A DNA stretch of 64,000 nt. Source: Micrococcus sp023147585. GTDB lineage: Bacteria; Actinomycetota; Actinomycetes; Actinomycetales; Micrococcaceae. Under the pieces are notes generated by a model that saw only the letters and a program-made list of their open reading frames with translations, was not told the DNA's origin and made no database searches. Made by a program: the position numbers and the translations under genes. Shown piece after piece: positions 25,920-34,525 of the stretch (positions are counted from its first letter, which is position 1; each line of letters opens with the position of its first letter). Where the stretch lies: positions 2,108,001 through 2,172,000 of the forward strand of contig NZ_CP085253.1 in assembly GCF_044872765.1 (NCBI RefSeq). Reading direction: 5' to 3'.

Positions 25920-28133
25920 ATGACCTCCCCCAGGCACGACGCCGGCCCGCCCCTCCCTCCCGTCGCCGCCCCGGGCGGCCCGCGGCGTGAGCCCGCGGCG
26001 GACCCGGAGCTGCACTCCCAGGCCCTGGAGGTCCTGCGCCGCCTGGTGGACCGGCCGGACGCCGAGTTCAAGGAGGGCCAGTACGAGTCCGTCGAGGCGC
26101 TCGTGGCGCACCGCCGGCGGGCGCTGGTGGTGCAGCGCACCGGCTGGGGCAAGTCCGCCGTGTACTTCGTGGCGTCCCTGCTGCTGCGGGCGCGGGGCGC
26201 CGGCCCCACGCTCATCGTCTCCCCGTTGCTGGCCCTCATGCGGGACCAGGTCTCGGCGGCGGCGCGCGCGGGCGTGCGGGCCGTGTCCGTGAGCTCCGCG
26301 AACTCCACCGAGTGGGACGAGGTCCGGGCCAAGCTCGCGGCGGACGAGGTGGACGTGCTGCTGATCTCCCCGGAGCGGCTGACCAATCCCCGCTTCCGCG
26401 AGGAGCAGCTGCCGGACCTCGTGGCCCGCATGGGCCTGCTCGTGGTGGACGAGGCCCACTGCATCTCCGACTGGGGGCACGACTTCCGGCCGGACTACCG
26501 GCGCATCCGCGACCTGATCGGACAGCTGCCCTCCCAGGGACCCCGGGCGGTGCCCGTGCTGGCCACCACCGCCACGGCCAACGCGCGCGTCGTGCAGGAC
26601 GTGGTGGAGCAGCTCGGCGTGGACTCGGCGCAGGACGTCTTCGTGCTGCGCGGTCCGCTGGCGCGCGCCTCGCTGCGCCTCGGCGTGCTGCGGCTGCCGA
26701 ACCCCGCGGCCCGCCTCGCGTGGCTGCTTGCCCACCTGGGAGAGCTGCCGGGTTCAGGCATCGTCTACGCGCTCACGGTCTCCGCGGCGGAGGACACGGC
26801 GCGGGTGCTGCGCGAGGCCGGCCACGAGGTGGTGGCCTACACGGGCCGCACGGACCCGGAGCAGCGCGCCCGCATCGAGGAGGACCTCAAGGCCAACCGC
26901 GTGAAGGCGGTGGTGGCCACGTCCGCGCTCGGCATGGGGTTCGACAAGCCGGACCTCACGTTCGTCGTGCACCTCGGGGCGCCGAGCTCCCCGGTGGCGT
27001 ACTACCAGCAGGTCGGCCGCGCGGGCCGTGGAACGGACCACGCGGACGTGCTCCTGCTGCCCGGCGCGGAGGACCGCCAGATCTGGCAGTACTTCGCCAC
27101 GGCCTCCATGCCGGACGAGGCCCAGGCCCACACGGTGCTCGCGGCGCTCTCCGCGGACGGCGGGGCGATGTCCGTGGCGGCGCTGGAGCCCGCCGTGAGC
27201 ATCAAGCGCACCGCCCTCGAGCTGCTGCTCAAGGTGCTCGCCGTGGACGGTGCGGTGGAGCGCGTGGGCGGCGGCTGGCGGTCCACGGGCCGCCCCTGGA
27301 CCTACGACGGCGAGCGCTACGCCCGCGTGGCCGAGGCCCGCCGTGCGGAGGAGCGCCTCATGCTGGACTACCAGACGACGCAGACGTGCCGCATGGAGTT
27401 CCTGGCGCGGACCCTGGACGATCCCACGGCCGCGCCGTGCGGGCGGTGCGACGTCTGCGCCGGCCCGTGGTACCCCACGGGCTCGGACGGTGCCGCTCGG
27501 GAGCGCGCCGAGCACGCCCTGCACCGGGCCGGCGTCCCCCTCGAGCCGCGCCGCATGTGGCCCTCCGGGATGGACCGGCTGGGCGTGCCGGTGACGGGCC
27601 GCATGGCCGCCGGCGCGCAGGCGGAGGAGGGGCGCGCCCTCGCGCGTCTGACGGACCTGGGCTGGGGCGGAGTCCTGCGCGAGCTGCTCGCCGCGCCGGA
27701 TGCCCCGGTGCCGGAGAACGTGCTGCAGGGCGCCGTGGGGGTCCTCGCCGGGTGGGGCTGGCAGGACCGCCCCATCGCGGTGGTGGCCATGCCCTCGAGG
27801 GGGCGGCCACAGCTCGTGGGCTCCTTCGCCGAGGGGGTCGCACGGATCGGCCGCCTGCCGTTCCTCGGCACCCTCGACCTCGTGGGCGGCGGCCCGACGG
27901 CCGGCCCGGGCGGCAACAGCGCCTACCGGCTGGCCTCGGTCCACGGCCGCTTCGCCGTCCCGCAGGCCATGGCCCACATGCTCCGCACGGCGCCTGAGGC
28001 GGGGCACGTCGGCCCCGTCCTGCTCGTGGACGACCTCGTGGACTCCCGGTGGTCGCTGGCCGAGGCCACGCGGGTGCTGCGCGAGGCCGGTGCCCAGGGG
28101 GTGCTGCCCTTCGTCCTCGCCCAGTCCGGCTGA
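25920..28133 (+). CDS. recQ: RecQ-family helicase with C-terminal phosphoribosyltransferase-like domain
   Basis: The 737-residue protein has RecQ helicase motifs: QRTGWGKSAVYF (Walker A), VVDEAHCISDWGHDFRPDY (DEAH), VLATTATAN (motif III), VATSALGMGFDKPD and QQVGRAGRG (V/VI), plus a zinc-binding CRMEFL...CGRCDVC module. After about residue 560 the HRDC domain expected in E. coli RecQ is absent. Instead there is a segment ending in GPVLLVDDLVDSRWSLAEAT, which looks like a PRPP-binding loop of type I phosphoribosyltransferases. CATACT lies six bases before the ATG at 25920 (leaderless). The upstream part of the open frame is antisense to nsrR. Confidence 0.9.
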   Translation: MTSPRHDAGPPLPPVAAPGGPRREPAADPELHSQALEVLRRLVDRPDAEFKEGQYESVEALVAHRRRALVVQRTGWGKSAVYFVASLLLRARGAGPTLIVSPLLALMRDQVSAAARAGVRAVSVSSANSTEWDEVRAKLAADEVDVLLISPERLTNPRFREEQLPDLVARMGLLVVDEAHCISDWGHDFRPDYRRIRDLIGQLPSQGPRAVPVLATTATANARVVQDVVEQLGVDSAQDVFVLRGPLARASLRLGVLRLPNPAARLAWLLAHLGELPGSGIVYALTVSAAEDTARVLREAGHEVVAYTGRTDPEQRARIEEDLKANRVKAVVATSALGMGFDKPDLTFVVHLGAPSSPVAYYQQVGRAGRGTDHADVLLLPGAEDRQIWQYFATASMPDEAQAHTVLAALSADGGAMSVAALEPAVSIKRTALELLLKVLAVDGAVERVGGGWRSTGRPWTYDGERYARVAEARRAEERLMLDYQTTQTCRMEFLARTLDDPTAAPCGRCDVCAGPWYPTGSDGAARERAEHALHRAGVPLEPRRMWPSGMDRLGVPVTGRMAAGAQAEEGRALARLTDLGWGGVLRELLAAPDAPVPENVLQGAVGVLAGWGWQDRPIAVVAMPSRGRPQLVGSFAEGVARIGRLPFLGTLDLVGGGPTAGPGGNSAYRLASVHGRFAVPQAMAHMLRTAPEAGHVGPVLLVDDLVDSRWSLAEATRVLREAGAQGVLPFVLAQSG

Positions 28134-28196
28134 TTCGACAGAGCTGAGGCGGCGGAGGCTGATTCGCCGGGACCCGACGTGACGAGGGCTGACACG

Positions 28197-28232
28197 CCGA
28201 GGGGGCCGGACCGGATGGTCCGGCCCCCTCGG
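28197..28232. terminator. Bidirectional terminator between recQ and phosphomannomutase
   Basis: A perfect 16-bp stem (28197-28212 with 28217-28232), GGAT loop, between convergent genes. Confidence 0.8.
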
Positions 28233-28262
28233 GCCCGTGGAGGGCGGTCCGCCCGCCGTCCG

Positions 28263-29738
28263 TCAGCGCTCGGTGCGGACGATCTCCAGCACCGCGTCGC
28301 GGATGGCCTCCATGGTCTCCGGGGTCCGGGCCTCGCCGTTGTAGCGCAGGAACGGCTCCGTGTTGGAGGGGCGCAGGTTGAACCACCATGAGCCGTCGGC
28401 CGCGGAGACGGTGGTGCCGTCCATGCGGAGCACGCGCGTGGCCACGCCCGCGAAGTCCCCGTGGGTGGCCTGGCCGGCGTCGCCGCCGTCCTCGGCGCCC
28501 GCGGCGAACTGCGCGAGCACGGCGGCCACGGCGGCGTCCTTGTCCTCCACCTTCGAGTTGACCTCGCCCGAGGCGAAGTACGGCTCGTACTCCTCGGCCA
28601 GCTCGCTCAGGGGCTGCTCCTGCTCGCCCAGGGCGGCCAGGACGTGCATCGCGGCCAGCATGCCGGTGTCCGCGTTGAAGAAGTCACGGAAGTAGTAGTG
28701 CGCGGAGTGCTCGCCGCCGAACACGGCGCCCTCGGACGCCATGACCGCCTTGATGAAGGAGTGGCCCACACGGGTCACCACGGCGCGGCCGCCGTCGGCC
28801 TCCACCAGCTCGGGCACCGCTCGGGAGGTGATGAGGTTGTGGATGATCACGGGGGTCTCCTCCCCGTCCGCCTTCGCGCGGGCGATCTCGCGGCGCGCCA
28901 CGAGGGCGGTGACCGCGGACGGGGACACGGGGTCGCCGTTCTCGTCGATCACGAAGCAGCGGTCGGCGTCTCCGTCGAAGGCCAGGCCGAGGTCCGCGCC
29001 GCGGTCCGTCACGGCCGCCTGCAGGTCGCGCAGGTTCTCCGACTCCAGCGGGTTGGCCGGGTGGTTCGGGAAGGTGCCGTCGAGCTCGAAGTAGAGCGGC
29101 TCGATGGTGAGCGGCAGGCCCGGCAGCAGCGTGTCCCCCAGGACCGCCGGAGTCGTGCGTCCCGCCATGCCGTTGCCCGCGTCCACCACGACCTTCAGCG
29201 GGCGGATGCCCCGCAGGTCCACGAGGGAGCGCAGGTACTCGGCGTAGGCGCCGAGGATCTCCTGCTCGGACACGGAGCCCGGGGCCTCCACCGCGGGGAT
29301 CTCGCCGCCGTCCAGGTAGCGCTGGGCCACGTCGCGGATCTCGTAGAGGCCGGTGTCTGAGGAGACGGGCACCGCGCCGGCCTTGGCCATCTTCATGCCG
29401 TTGTACTCGGCCGGGTTGTGCGAGGCCGTGAACACCACGCCGGCGGCCTGCTTCACGCCGGCCGCGTAGTACAGCATGTCCGTGGAGATGAGGCCCAGCA
29501 GCAGCACGTTCGCGCCGCGAGCCGTGGCGCCGGCCGCGAAGGCGTCCATGAACTCGGGAGAGGAGGGGCGCATGTCCCCGCCCACCAGCACGGTCTGCCC
29601 GGCCAGCTCGAGGACGTCCACGAAGGCTGCGCCCACGGCTCGGACGGACTCCGCCGTGATGGTCTCGCCCACGATGCCGCGCACGTCATAGGCCTTGAAG
29701 GAGTCACGCAGGTCGATGGGTCCAGAGGAAGTAGTCAC
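28263..29738 (-). CDS. manB: Phosphomannomutase / phosphoglucomutase
   Basis: The 491-residue protein is an alpha-D-phosphohexomutase: the phosphoserine loop VFTASHNPAEYNGMK, metal loop AFDGDADRCFV, sugar loop GGEHSAHYYFRDFF, and phosphate-binding loop NLRPSNTEPFLRYNGEA. It interconverts mannose- or glucose-1- and 6-phosphates for cell-wall sugars. The GTG start at 29738 is supported by TACCAT seven bases upstream; the frame open to 29789 would overlap the promoter of the divergent transporter. ManB versus Pgm specificity is not certain. Confidence 0.9.
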   Translation of the reverse strand: MTTSSGPIDLRDSFKAYDVRGIVGETITAESVRAVGAAFVDVLELAGQTVLVGGDMRPSSPEFMDAFAAGATARGANVLLLGLISTDMLYYAAGVKQAAGVVFTASHNPAEYNGMKMAKAGAVPVSSDTGLYEIRDVAQRYLDGGEIPAVEAPGSVSEQEILGAYAEYLRSLVDLRGIRPLKVVVDAGNGMAGRTTPAVLGDTLLPGLPLTIEPLYFELDGTFPNHPANPLESENLRDLQAAVTDRGADLGLAFDGDADRCFVIDENGDPVSPSAVTALVARREIARAKADGEETPVIIHNLITSRAVPELVEADGGRAVVTRVGHSFIKAVMASEGAVFGGEHSAHYYFRDFFNADTGMLAAMHVLAALGEQEQPLSELAEEYEPYFASGEVNSKVEDKDAAVAAVLAQFAAGAEDGGDAGQATHGDFAGVATRVLRMDGTTVSAADGSWWFNLRPSNTEPFLRYNGEARTPETMEAIRDAVLEIVRTER

Positions 29739-29745
29739 CCGACCG

Positions 29746-29770
29746 ATGGTAGTGGACCCCTGGATACAGT
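29746..29770. promoter_or_regulatory. Divergent leaderless promoters of manB and the MFS gene
   Basis: Minus-strand TACCAT (29746-29751) is seven bases before the GTG at 29738. Plus-strand TACAGT (29765-29770) is six bases before the GTG at 29777. The genes are 38 bp apart. Confidence 0.6.
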
Positions 29771-29776
29771 GGGCTG

Positions 29777-31036
29777 GTGGCCTCCGCAAACCGATTCCCG
29801 CGCTCCGGCGGCGTGCCGGGCGGCCCGCCGCCGGAAGCCCCGGAGCCGCTCTCGCCTGGCACGCCCGCCTACCGTCGGCTGCTGCTCGGCCTCTTCCTGG
29901 CCGGCGTGGCCACGTTCGCCCAGCTCTACTCGCCGCAGGGCCTGCTCCCCCTCGTCAGCGCCGACCTGGGCGTGCCGGCCCACGAGGCGGCGCTGCTCGT
30001 CTCCGCCGCCACCCTCGGCCTGGCCGTCTCCGTGGTGCCGTGGTCGCTCGCGGGCGACCGGTGGGGCCGTCGACCGGTCATGGTGGTCTCGCTCGCCGGC
30101 GCGAGCGCGCTCGCGGTGGCCAGCGGGCTGGCCCCCTCGCTCGAGGCCATGATGGTGCTGCGCCTGTTCGAGGGGATGGCGCACGGCGGCGTCGCGGGCC
30201 TCGCCGTGGCGCTGCTCGCGGAAGAGGTGGCTCCGCGCGCGGTCACCGCGGCGGCGGGCACCTACATCGCCGGGACCACGCTGGGCGGCCTGTCCGGCCG
30301 GCTCATCGCGCTGCCCGTCGCCGAGGCGGCCTCGTGGCGCGCGGGCATGCTCGCGGTGAGCGCGGTCGGCGTGCTGTGCACCCTGGGGTTCCTCTGGGTC
30401 ACCCCGCGGGCCCGCCGCTTCGTCCCCTCCCGCACCTCCGTGCGGCAGGTCACCCGCACGGTCCGTGCGCACCTGCACGCGCCCGCGCTCGTGGCGGTGT
30501 ACGCGCAGGCGCTGCTGCTCATGGGCGGCTTCGTGGCCCTGTACAACTACGTGGGCTACACGCTCCTGGCCCCGCCGTTCTCCTGGGACCCCTCGGCCGT
30601 GGGACTCGTGTTCCTCGCCTACCTCGCCGGCACCTGGGCGTCGCCGTGGGCCGGCCGGCTGGCCGCACGGCATGGCCGGCTGCGGGTCCTGGTCGCGGCG
30701 ACGACGGCGATGGCCGTGGGCGTGGCCCTCACCCTGGTGCCCCACCCGCTCGTGCTCGTGCCCGCACTGGTGCTGGCCACCGGGGCGTTCTTCGCGGCGC
30801 ACTCGGTGGCCTCGGCATGGGCCGGCACCGCCGCGGTGACGGGCCGCGCGCAGTCCACCTCGCTGTACAACCTGGCCTACTACGCGGGGTCGAGCCTCTT
30901 CGGCTGGCTGGGCGGGGTGTTCCACGAGGCCCACGGCTGGCCCGGGACGGTGGTGATGGTGGTGGCGCTCGTGCTCACCGCCACCGTGGTCGCCGTCGTC
31001 GTCCTGCGCGGAGACGAGACGGCCCCGGCTCGATGA
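29777..31036 (+). CDS. MFS transporter
   Basis: The 419-residue protein has twelve predicted transmembrane helices and the MFS motif-A-like loop SLAGDRWGRRPVMVVSLAG between helices 2 and 3, as in AraJ/YnfM-type exporters. The N-terminal 35 residues are Pro-rich and cytoplasmic. It is probably a proton-driven exporter of sugars or drugs; the substrate is unknown. The GTG start is set by TACAGT six bases before it. A hairpin that includes the stop codon lies at its end. Confidence 0.85.
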   Translation: MASANRFPRSGGVPGGPPPEAPEPLSPGTPAYRRLLLGLFLAGVATFAQLYSPQGLLPLVSADLGVPAHEAALLVSAATLGLAVSVVPWSLAGDRWGRRPVMVVSLAGASALAVASGLAPSLEAMMVLRLFEGMAHGGVAGLAVALLAEEVAPRAVTAAAGTYIAGTTLGGLSGRLIALPVAEAASWRAGMLAVSAVGVLCTLGFLWVTPRARRFVPSRTSVRQVTRTVRAHLHAPALVAVYAQALLLMGGFVALYNYVGYTLLAPPFSWDPSAVGLVFLAYLAGTWASPWAGRLAARHGRLRVLVAATTAMAVGVALTLVPHPLVLVPALVLATGAFFAAHSVASAWAGTAAVTGRAQSTSLYNLAYYAGSSLFGWLGGVFHEAHGWPGTVVMVVALVLTATVVAVVVLRGDETAPAR

Positions 31037-31045
31037 GCCGGGGCC
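31021..31045. terminator. Terminator hairpin overlapping the MFS stop codon
   Basis: An 11-bp perfect stem (31021-31031 with 31035-31045) contains the TGA stop. It lies between convergent genes. Confidence 0.6.
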
Positions 31046-31064
31046 GGGCGGGTGCGGCGGACGG

Positions 31065-32363
31065 TCACCTGCCGCGGCCGGCGGCGTCCGTGCCGTCGGC
31101 GGAGCGGGCCTGCTCCTGCCACTGCTTGAGCACGGCCGGGTCCTGCAGCTCGAGCCAGTCCACCATCTGCTGGTAGGTCACGCAGTACGTGTCCTCCTTC
31201 TGGCAGACCTCGCGCATGACCTGGTCCACCGCGGGGTTGAACGTGTTGTCGTTCCACGTGTTGAAGTGGTTGCCGAACACGAGCGGGGCGCGGTTGCCGT
31301 TGAACGCCGACTCGTACACGTACAGGTAGGTCTCCCGCTGGAATCTGCCGAGGCGCTCCTTGTCTGCGGGGACCTCCTTGCCGCCGTTGCCGTCCATCCA
31401 GAAGTTGTAGTCCATGGCCAGGACCATGGGGTACTTCTTGCCCTCCTCGGCGAGCACGGGGGAGTAGACGGTGGGCATGTCGAACTCCCAGATGCCGTCC
31501 TTCTGGTAGGGCCAGGCCACCCCGGGCTTGCGCTCCCAGTGCGACGTGTCGTACTCCAGGCCGTGCTCCTTCCAGACCGGCACGAGCGCGTCCCACTCCC
31601 CGTCCAGGCAGGGCAGGCGGCCGCCCTTGACGTCCTCCGCCTCGACCTCGAGCTCGGGGAAGTCCTCCCCGTAGCCGTTCACGCGGCGCGGGTCGTCCAG
31701 GAACTCGTAGAACGTCCCGATCTCCTGCTCCCACTCGGCGGTGGACCACTTGTTCGCGCCGTACTCCGCCGAGGCACAGAGGTGGCCGCTGTAGTGGGTG
31801 CCGATCTCGTGGCCGCGGGCGTGGGCCTCGTTGATGTTCTCCACGCGCTGGGCCACCTCGGCCTCCGGTCCGCCGAACTCGGTCTGCACCACGCCGGGCT
31901 CGTTGCCCGGGGCGCTGTAGATCTCCTTGTTCGCACTGCCCACCAGGTTGATGCCGGACTGGAACACGGTGAACTTGGCGCCGGCCTCGTCCGCGGTCTC
32001 CATGAACGACTTCCAGCGGGCGTCCTGGTTGCCGCCGTCGAAGGAGAACAGGACGAACTGCGGAGGGCGCTCGTCCGCGCCGTATGCGCGCATCGGCACG
32101 TCCGGGTTGGACCGGGCCGCCAAGGGGCCCTCGGTCTCCGCCTCCGAGGACGACGCCGCACTCGAGTCCGCGCTCGGCCCCGTGCCGGTCGTCGCCGAGG
32201 CGGACGCATCGCCGCCCTGAGCAGCCGGACCGCCGGGTGAGGCGCCGTCGCTCTGGGGGGCGGAGCAGCCGCTCAGGAGCAGGGCCAGGGCCGCCGTCGC
32301 ACCCCACACGCGGTGCCGCCGAGACCCGGAGCGCTCGGTGAGGGACGAAGGGGGAAGGGGCAT
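31065..32363 (-). CDS. Lipoprotein with polysaccharide-deacetylase-like domain
   Basis: A 432-residue exported protein. The signal sequence ends with lipobox LLLSGC (Cys at about residue 33), followed by a 60-residue Ser/Ala/Gly linker. The rest resembles a NodB-type deacetylase: FVLFSFDGGNQDARW near the start of the domain, a helix SFMETADEAGAKFTVFQSG, and GHEIGTHYSGHLC, where Asp and two His could bind metal. It may remove acetyl groups from peptidoglycan or capsule outside the membrane. RBS AGGAGA precedes the ATG at 32363. The large frame open to 33623 is an artefact. Confidence 0.8.
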   Translation of the reverse strand: MPLPPSSLTERSGSRRHRVWGATAALALLLSGCSAPQSDGASPGGPAAQGGDASASATTGTGPSADSSAASSSEAETEGPLAARSNPDVPMRAYGADERPPQFVLFSFDGGNQDARWKSFMETADEAGAKFTVFQSGINLVGSANKEIYSAPGNEPGVVQTEFGGPEAEVAQRVENINEAHARGHEIGTHYSGHLCASAEYGANKWSTAEWEQEIGTFYEFLDDPRRVNGYGEDFPELEVEAEDVKGGRLPCLDGEWDALVPVWKEHGLEYDTSHWERKPGVAWPYQKDGIWEFDMPTVYSPVLAEEGKKYPMVLAMDYNFWMDGNGGKEVPADKERLGRFQRETYLYVYESAFNGNRAPLVFGNHFNTWNDNTFNPAVDQVMREVCQKEDTYCVTYQQMVDWLELQDPAVLKQWQEQARSADGTDAAGRGR

Positions 32364-32591
32364 GGTGATCTCCTGCGTGGTGGCCGGTGCTGCCGGTGGT
32401 GTCGTTGCTGTTCGGGGCGGGCGAGGTCGCGCGCGCGGTGCCGCGGCCGTCCAGCGGCCGCCTGTCCACCCTAGGCACACCCGAGGGCCCCGGCGGGCGA
32501 TTCCCCGGGAACTGTGACGGAGGTGTGACCCCTCGCCGCGGCGGGCTCTTCGGCCGCCGGGGCCCCGGAGCGCCGACCTAGACTGACGGGC

Positions 32592-33461
32592 ATGGAATAC
32601 CTCGTTCCCGCCCTGGCCGTGCTGGCGATCGGCGTGCTCACGCTGGCGGTCGGCAACCGGATGGCGCGCAGCGCCCACAGCGGGAGGACGGCCGCGCCGG
32701 CGTCCACCCAGCGGGCGGAGGCGAGTGAGGCCCGGGCCAGGGAAGCCGTGTCCCTGCTCGACGAGGGGGGCCACCGCGCCGTCTACGGGCACATCGCCCA
32801 GAGCCGCGTCATGGAGGCCATCCGCGCCTACCGGGGCATCACCGGCCGGAGCCTGAAGGACGCCGTCCTGGACGTGCAGTCCCTGGCCGCCTACCCGCAG
32901 GTCTACCCGACGCGCCCGCCCGCAGGGCTCGAGGACATCGACGGCCCGGACGCCTCGACGCCGTCCGCAGGTGGGGACGAGCCCGTGGTGCCCGAGTCTG
33001 CCCCCCAGGAGAGGGGCGGGACGCAGAGGGGTGGGGCACCCCGCCGGGTCGGGGAGACCCAGGGCCCGGACAAGGCCGGCGGCGGCGCTGGGTCCCACGC
33101 CGCGGCCCCGGGCGCGGCGTCCGGGGCGCCGCGCGAGGCGGACGGCTCCGCCGACGCCGTCCCGGCACCCGCGGAGGCGTCGGCCGGCGCGGAACCCCTC
33201 ACGATCCCGACCGAGTGGATGGGCGATCCCGCGCCGGAGGAACAGCCGTTCGAGGTGGAGGTGCTGCGCGGCGAGGGATCCGTGCGCGTCTCCTCCCGTG
33301 ACCTCCCGCCGTGGCTGCGCGATCAGCTGGCCGCCATGGTGCGGGATGGGAACCTGGAGTCCGCGGCCGTGCAGCTGTCCACCCATTCGGAGCTCACAGT
33401 CCCGGAGGCGTTCGAGCTCCTGCGCCGCATGCGGGAGCGCCGCGAGGGCCACGGGGCCTGA
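32592..33461 (+). CDS. Membrane-anchored protein with an L7/L12 C-terminal-like segment
   Basis: A 289-residue protein with one N-terminal transmembrane helix (LVPALAVLAIGVLTLAVG). A region at about residues 60-95 (RVMEAIRAYRGITGRSLKDA) resembles the C-terminal domain of ribosomal protein L7/L12 (compare IKVVREITGLGLKEA). A 100-residue disordered Pro/Gly/Ala linker and a helical C-terminus (LPPWLRDQLAAMVRDGNLES) with another such helix pair follow. TAGACT lies seven bases before the ATG (leaderless). Function is unknown; similar tails occur in actinobacterial proteins of unknown role. Confidence 0.75.
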   Translation: MEYLVPALAVLAIGVLTLAVGNRMARSAHSGRTAAPASTQRAEASEARAREAVSLLDEGGHRAVYGHIAQSRVMEAIRAYRGITGRSLKDAVLDVQSLAAYPQVYPTRPPAGLEDIDGPDASTPSAGGDEPVVPESAPQERGGTQRGGAPRRVGETQGPDKAGGGAGSHAAAPGAASGAPREADGSADAVPAPAEASAGAEPLTIPTEWMGDPAPEEQPFEVEVLRGEGSVRVSSRDLPPWLRDQLAAMVRDGNLESAAVQLSTHSELTVPEAFELLRRMRERREGHGA

Positions 33462-33478
33462 GGGTCCTTCGACGCGAA

Positions 33479-33509
33479 AAGGGCCGGGAACACGCGGTTC
33501 CCGGCCCTT
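33479..33509. terminator. Terminator, probably the original one of tRNA-Ser(GCT)
   Basis: A perfect 13-bp stem with a 5-base loop; read on the minus strand it is followed by TTTT. It ends the gene on its left. It would also have lain just 3' of tRNA-Ser(GCT) before the island inserted. Confidence 0.7.
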
Positions 33510-33513
33510 CCTC

Positions 33514-33528
33514 GCGGAGACGGGGGGA
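33514..33528. repeat. attL: left direct repeat of the island
   Basis: The 15 bases GCGGAGACGGGGGGA are identical to 39464-39478, which form the 3' end of tRNA-Ser(GCT). The first eight bases also form an inverted repeat with GTCTCCGC at 33529-33536, a possible core-type integrase site. Confidence 0.8.
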
Positions 33529-33580
33529 GTCTCCGCTAACTGGTTGTTGACAAGGGGCGATGCCAATAGGCGACCCCTCC

Positions 33581-33604
33581 TAGTCAGCCCGTAGTCAGTC
33601 AGGA
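33581..33604. repeat. TAGTCAG repeats at the left end, candidate arm sites
   Basis: TAGTCAGC (33581) and GTAGTCAGTCAG (33591-33602) match a repeat cluster at the right end (39332-39353). Such short direct repeats inside both ends are expected of integrase arm-type sites. Confidence 0.4.
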
Positions 33605-33629
33605 CGCGATCTTGCGTGTGCAAGACGGG

Positions 33630-34421
33630 TCACGTAATGGTCTCAATCCGAGCGAGCCGGACGGCAAGTTCCCGGCCAGCCCGGCTTCGACGCTCGGCAG
33701 GCACGTGGTCGAGGAAGCGTCGGAGCACTGAGACCTCTTCTGTTCGCTCCTTGAGCTTCCTATGGACGATCGCTGCCTGTTCCGTAAACCCCGGGGCAGG
33801 CGTAGATCCGTCAGCGCGTGCGCGGTCCTCTTCCTGCCCAATAGCGGTGTAGATCAGCACTAAAGCCTCCCTGTAGCGCTGCTGTCGCTTCAGTTCCCTT
33901 ATAGGCTCGATCAGTTCTTGAGGCCCGTAGCCCGTCACCTTGCCCCTAGCGATGGCCCTCGTGAGAGAGGCATCAGGTGTGAGCAGGTGCGAAACCGATG
34001 GGGGGGAGCGGCGGGGCTCCGTCGGGGGCTGGCTAGGTGGCATCGGGTTGGACGCGGTGTAGGTCCATTCGGGTTTAGTGCTTCCCAGCCACACGAATGC
34101 CCTGGTCTTAAAGCTCGTGCCGTCGGCCGAGCTAGCCAGGACGTGCAACTGTGCAGGGACGGTGATGACTTCCTCCCGCCCAAACTGCATCTCTTGGGCG
34201 TGCTCGCTCCACAGCGCCCCGACCGTGAGCCCATCGATGAGGGCGACGATGGGAAGAGTGCGGAACGCTTCAGGCTCGTTCCGGTGAGCGCTTTTGAGGG
34301 TCGCCTCTGTCTGGACATGCCGCCCGGCTGCTATCCCATAGCGACGGACTAACCGGGCTACGTCCTCTCTAGCCCAGGTGGTAGTTCCTGCGAGCGGGAA
34401 CTCTCCGATAACGCGGCGCAT
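33630..34421 (-). CDS. Island cargo protein with a HIRAN-like N-terminal region
   Basis: A 263-residue protein. Residues about 1-80 (MRRVIGEFPLAGTTTW, then VALIDGLTVGALWSEHAQ) resemble the HIRAN domain, in which an IDGxxVGYL strand is typical; the usual Asn/Asp-rich loop is not obvious, so this is tentative. A Pro/Ser linker follows, then a helical C-terminus (EALVLIYTAIGQEEDRARAD, EQAAIVHRKLKERTEEVSVL) like the tail of streptomycete HIRAN proteins of unknown role. HIRAN domains bind DNA ends. RBS AAAGGA lies just before the ATG. It follows the HEPN-like gene by 104 bp on the same strand and is the last gene before attL. Confidence 0.6.
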   Translation of the reverse strand: MRRVIGEFPLAGTTTWAREDVARLVRRYGIAAGRHVQTEATLKSAHRNEPEAFRTLPIVALIDGLTVGALWSEHAQEMQFGREEVITVPAQLHVLASSADGTSFKTRAFVWLGSTKPEWTYTASNPMPPSQPPTEPRRSPPSVSHLLTPDASLTRAIARGKVTGYGPQELIEPIRELKRQQRYREALVLIYTAIGQEEDRARADGSTPAPGFTEQAAIVHRKLKERTEEVSVLRRFLDHVPAERRSRAGRELAVRLARIETIT

Positions 34422-34525
34422 GTCCTTTGTCCCTCTCCGGTCTGTGTCTGGTGCTCCACCAGCGCAGGATGACGACCCCTGGGCCTACTCCGAAGGTGGT
34501 AGGTAGCTCGGCCATCATGCCTTCC

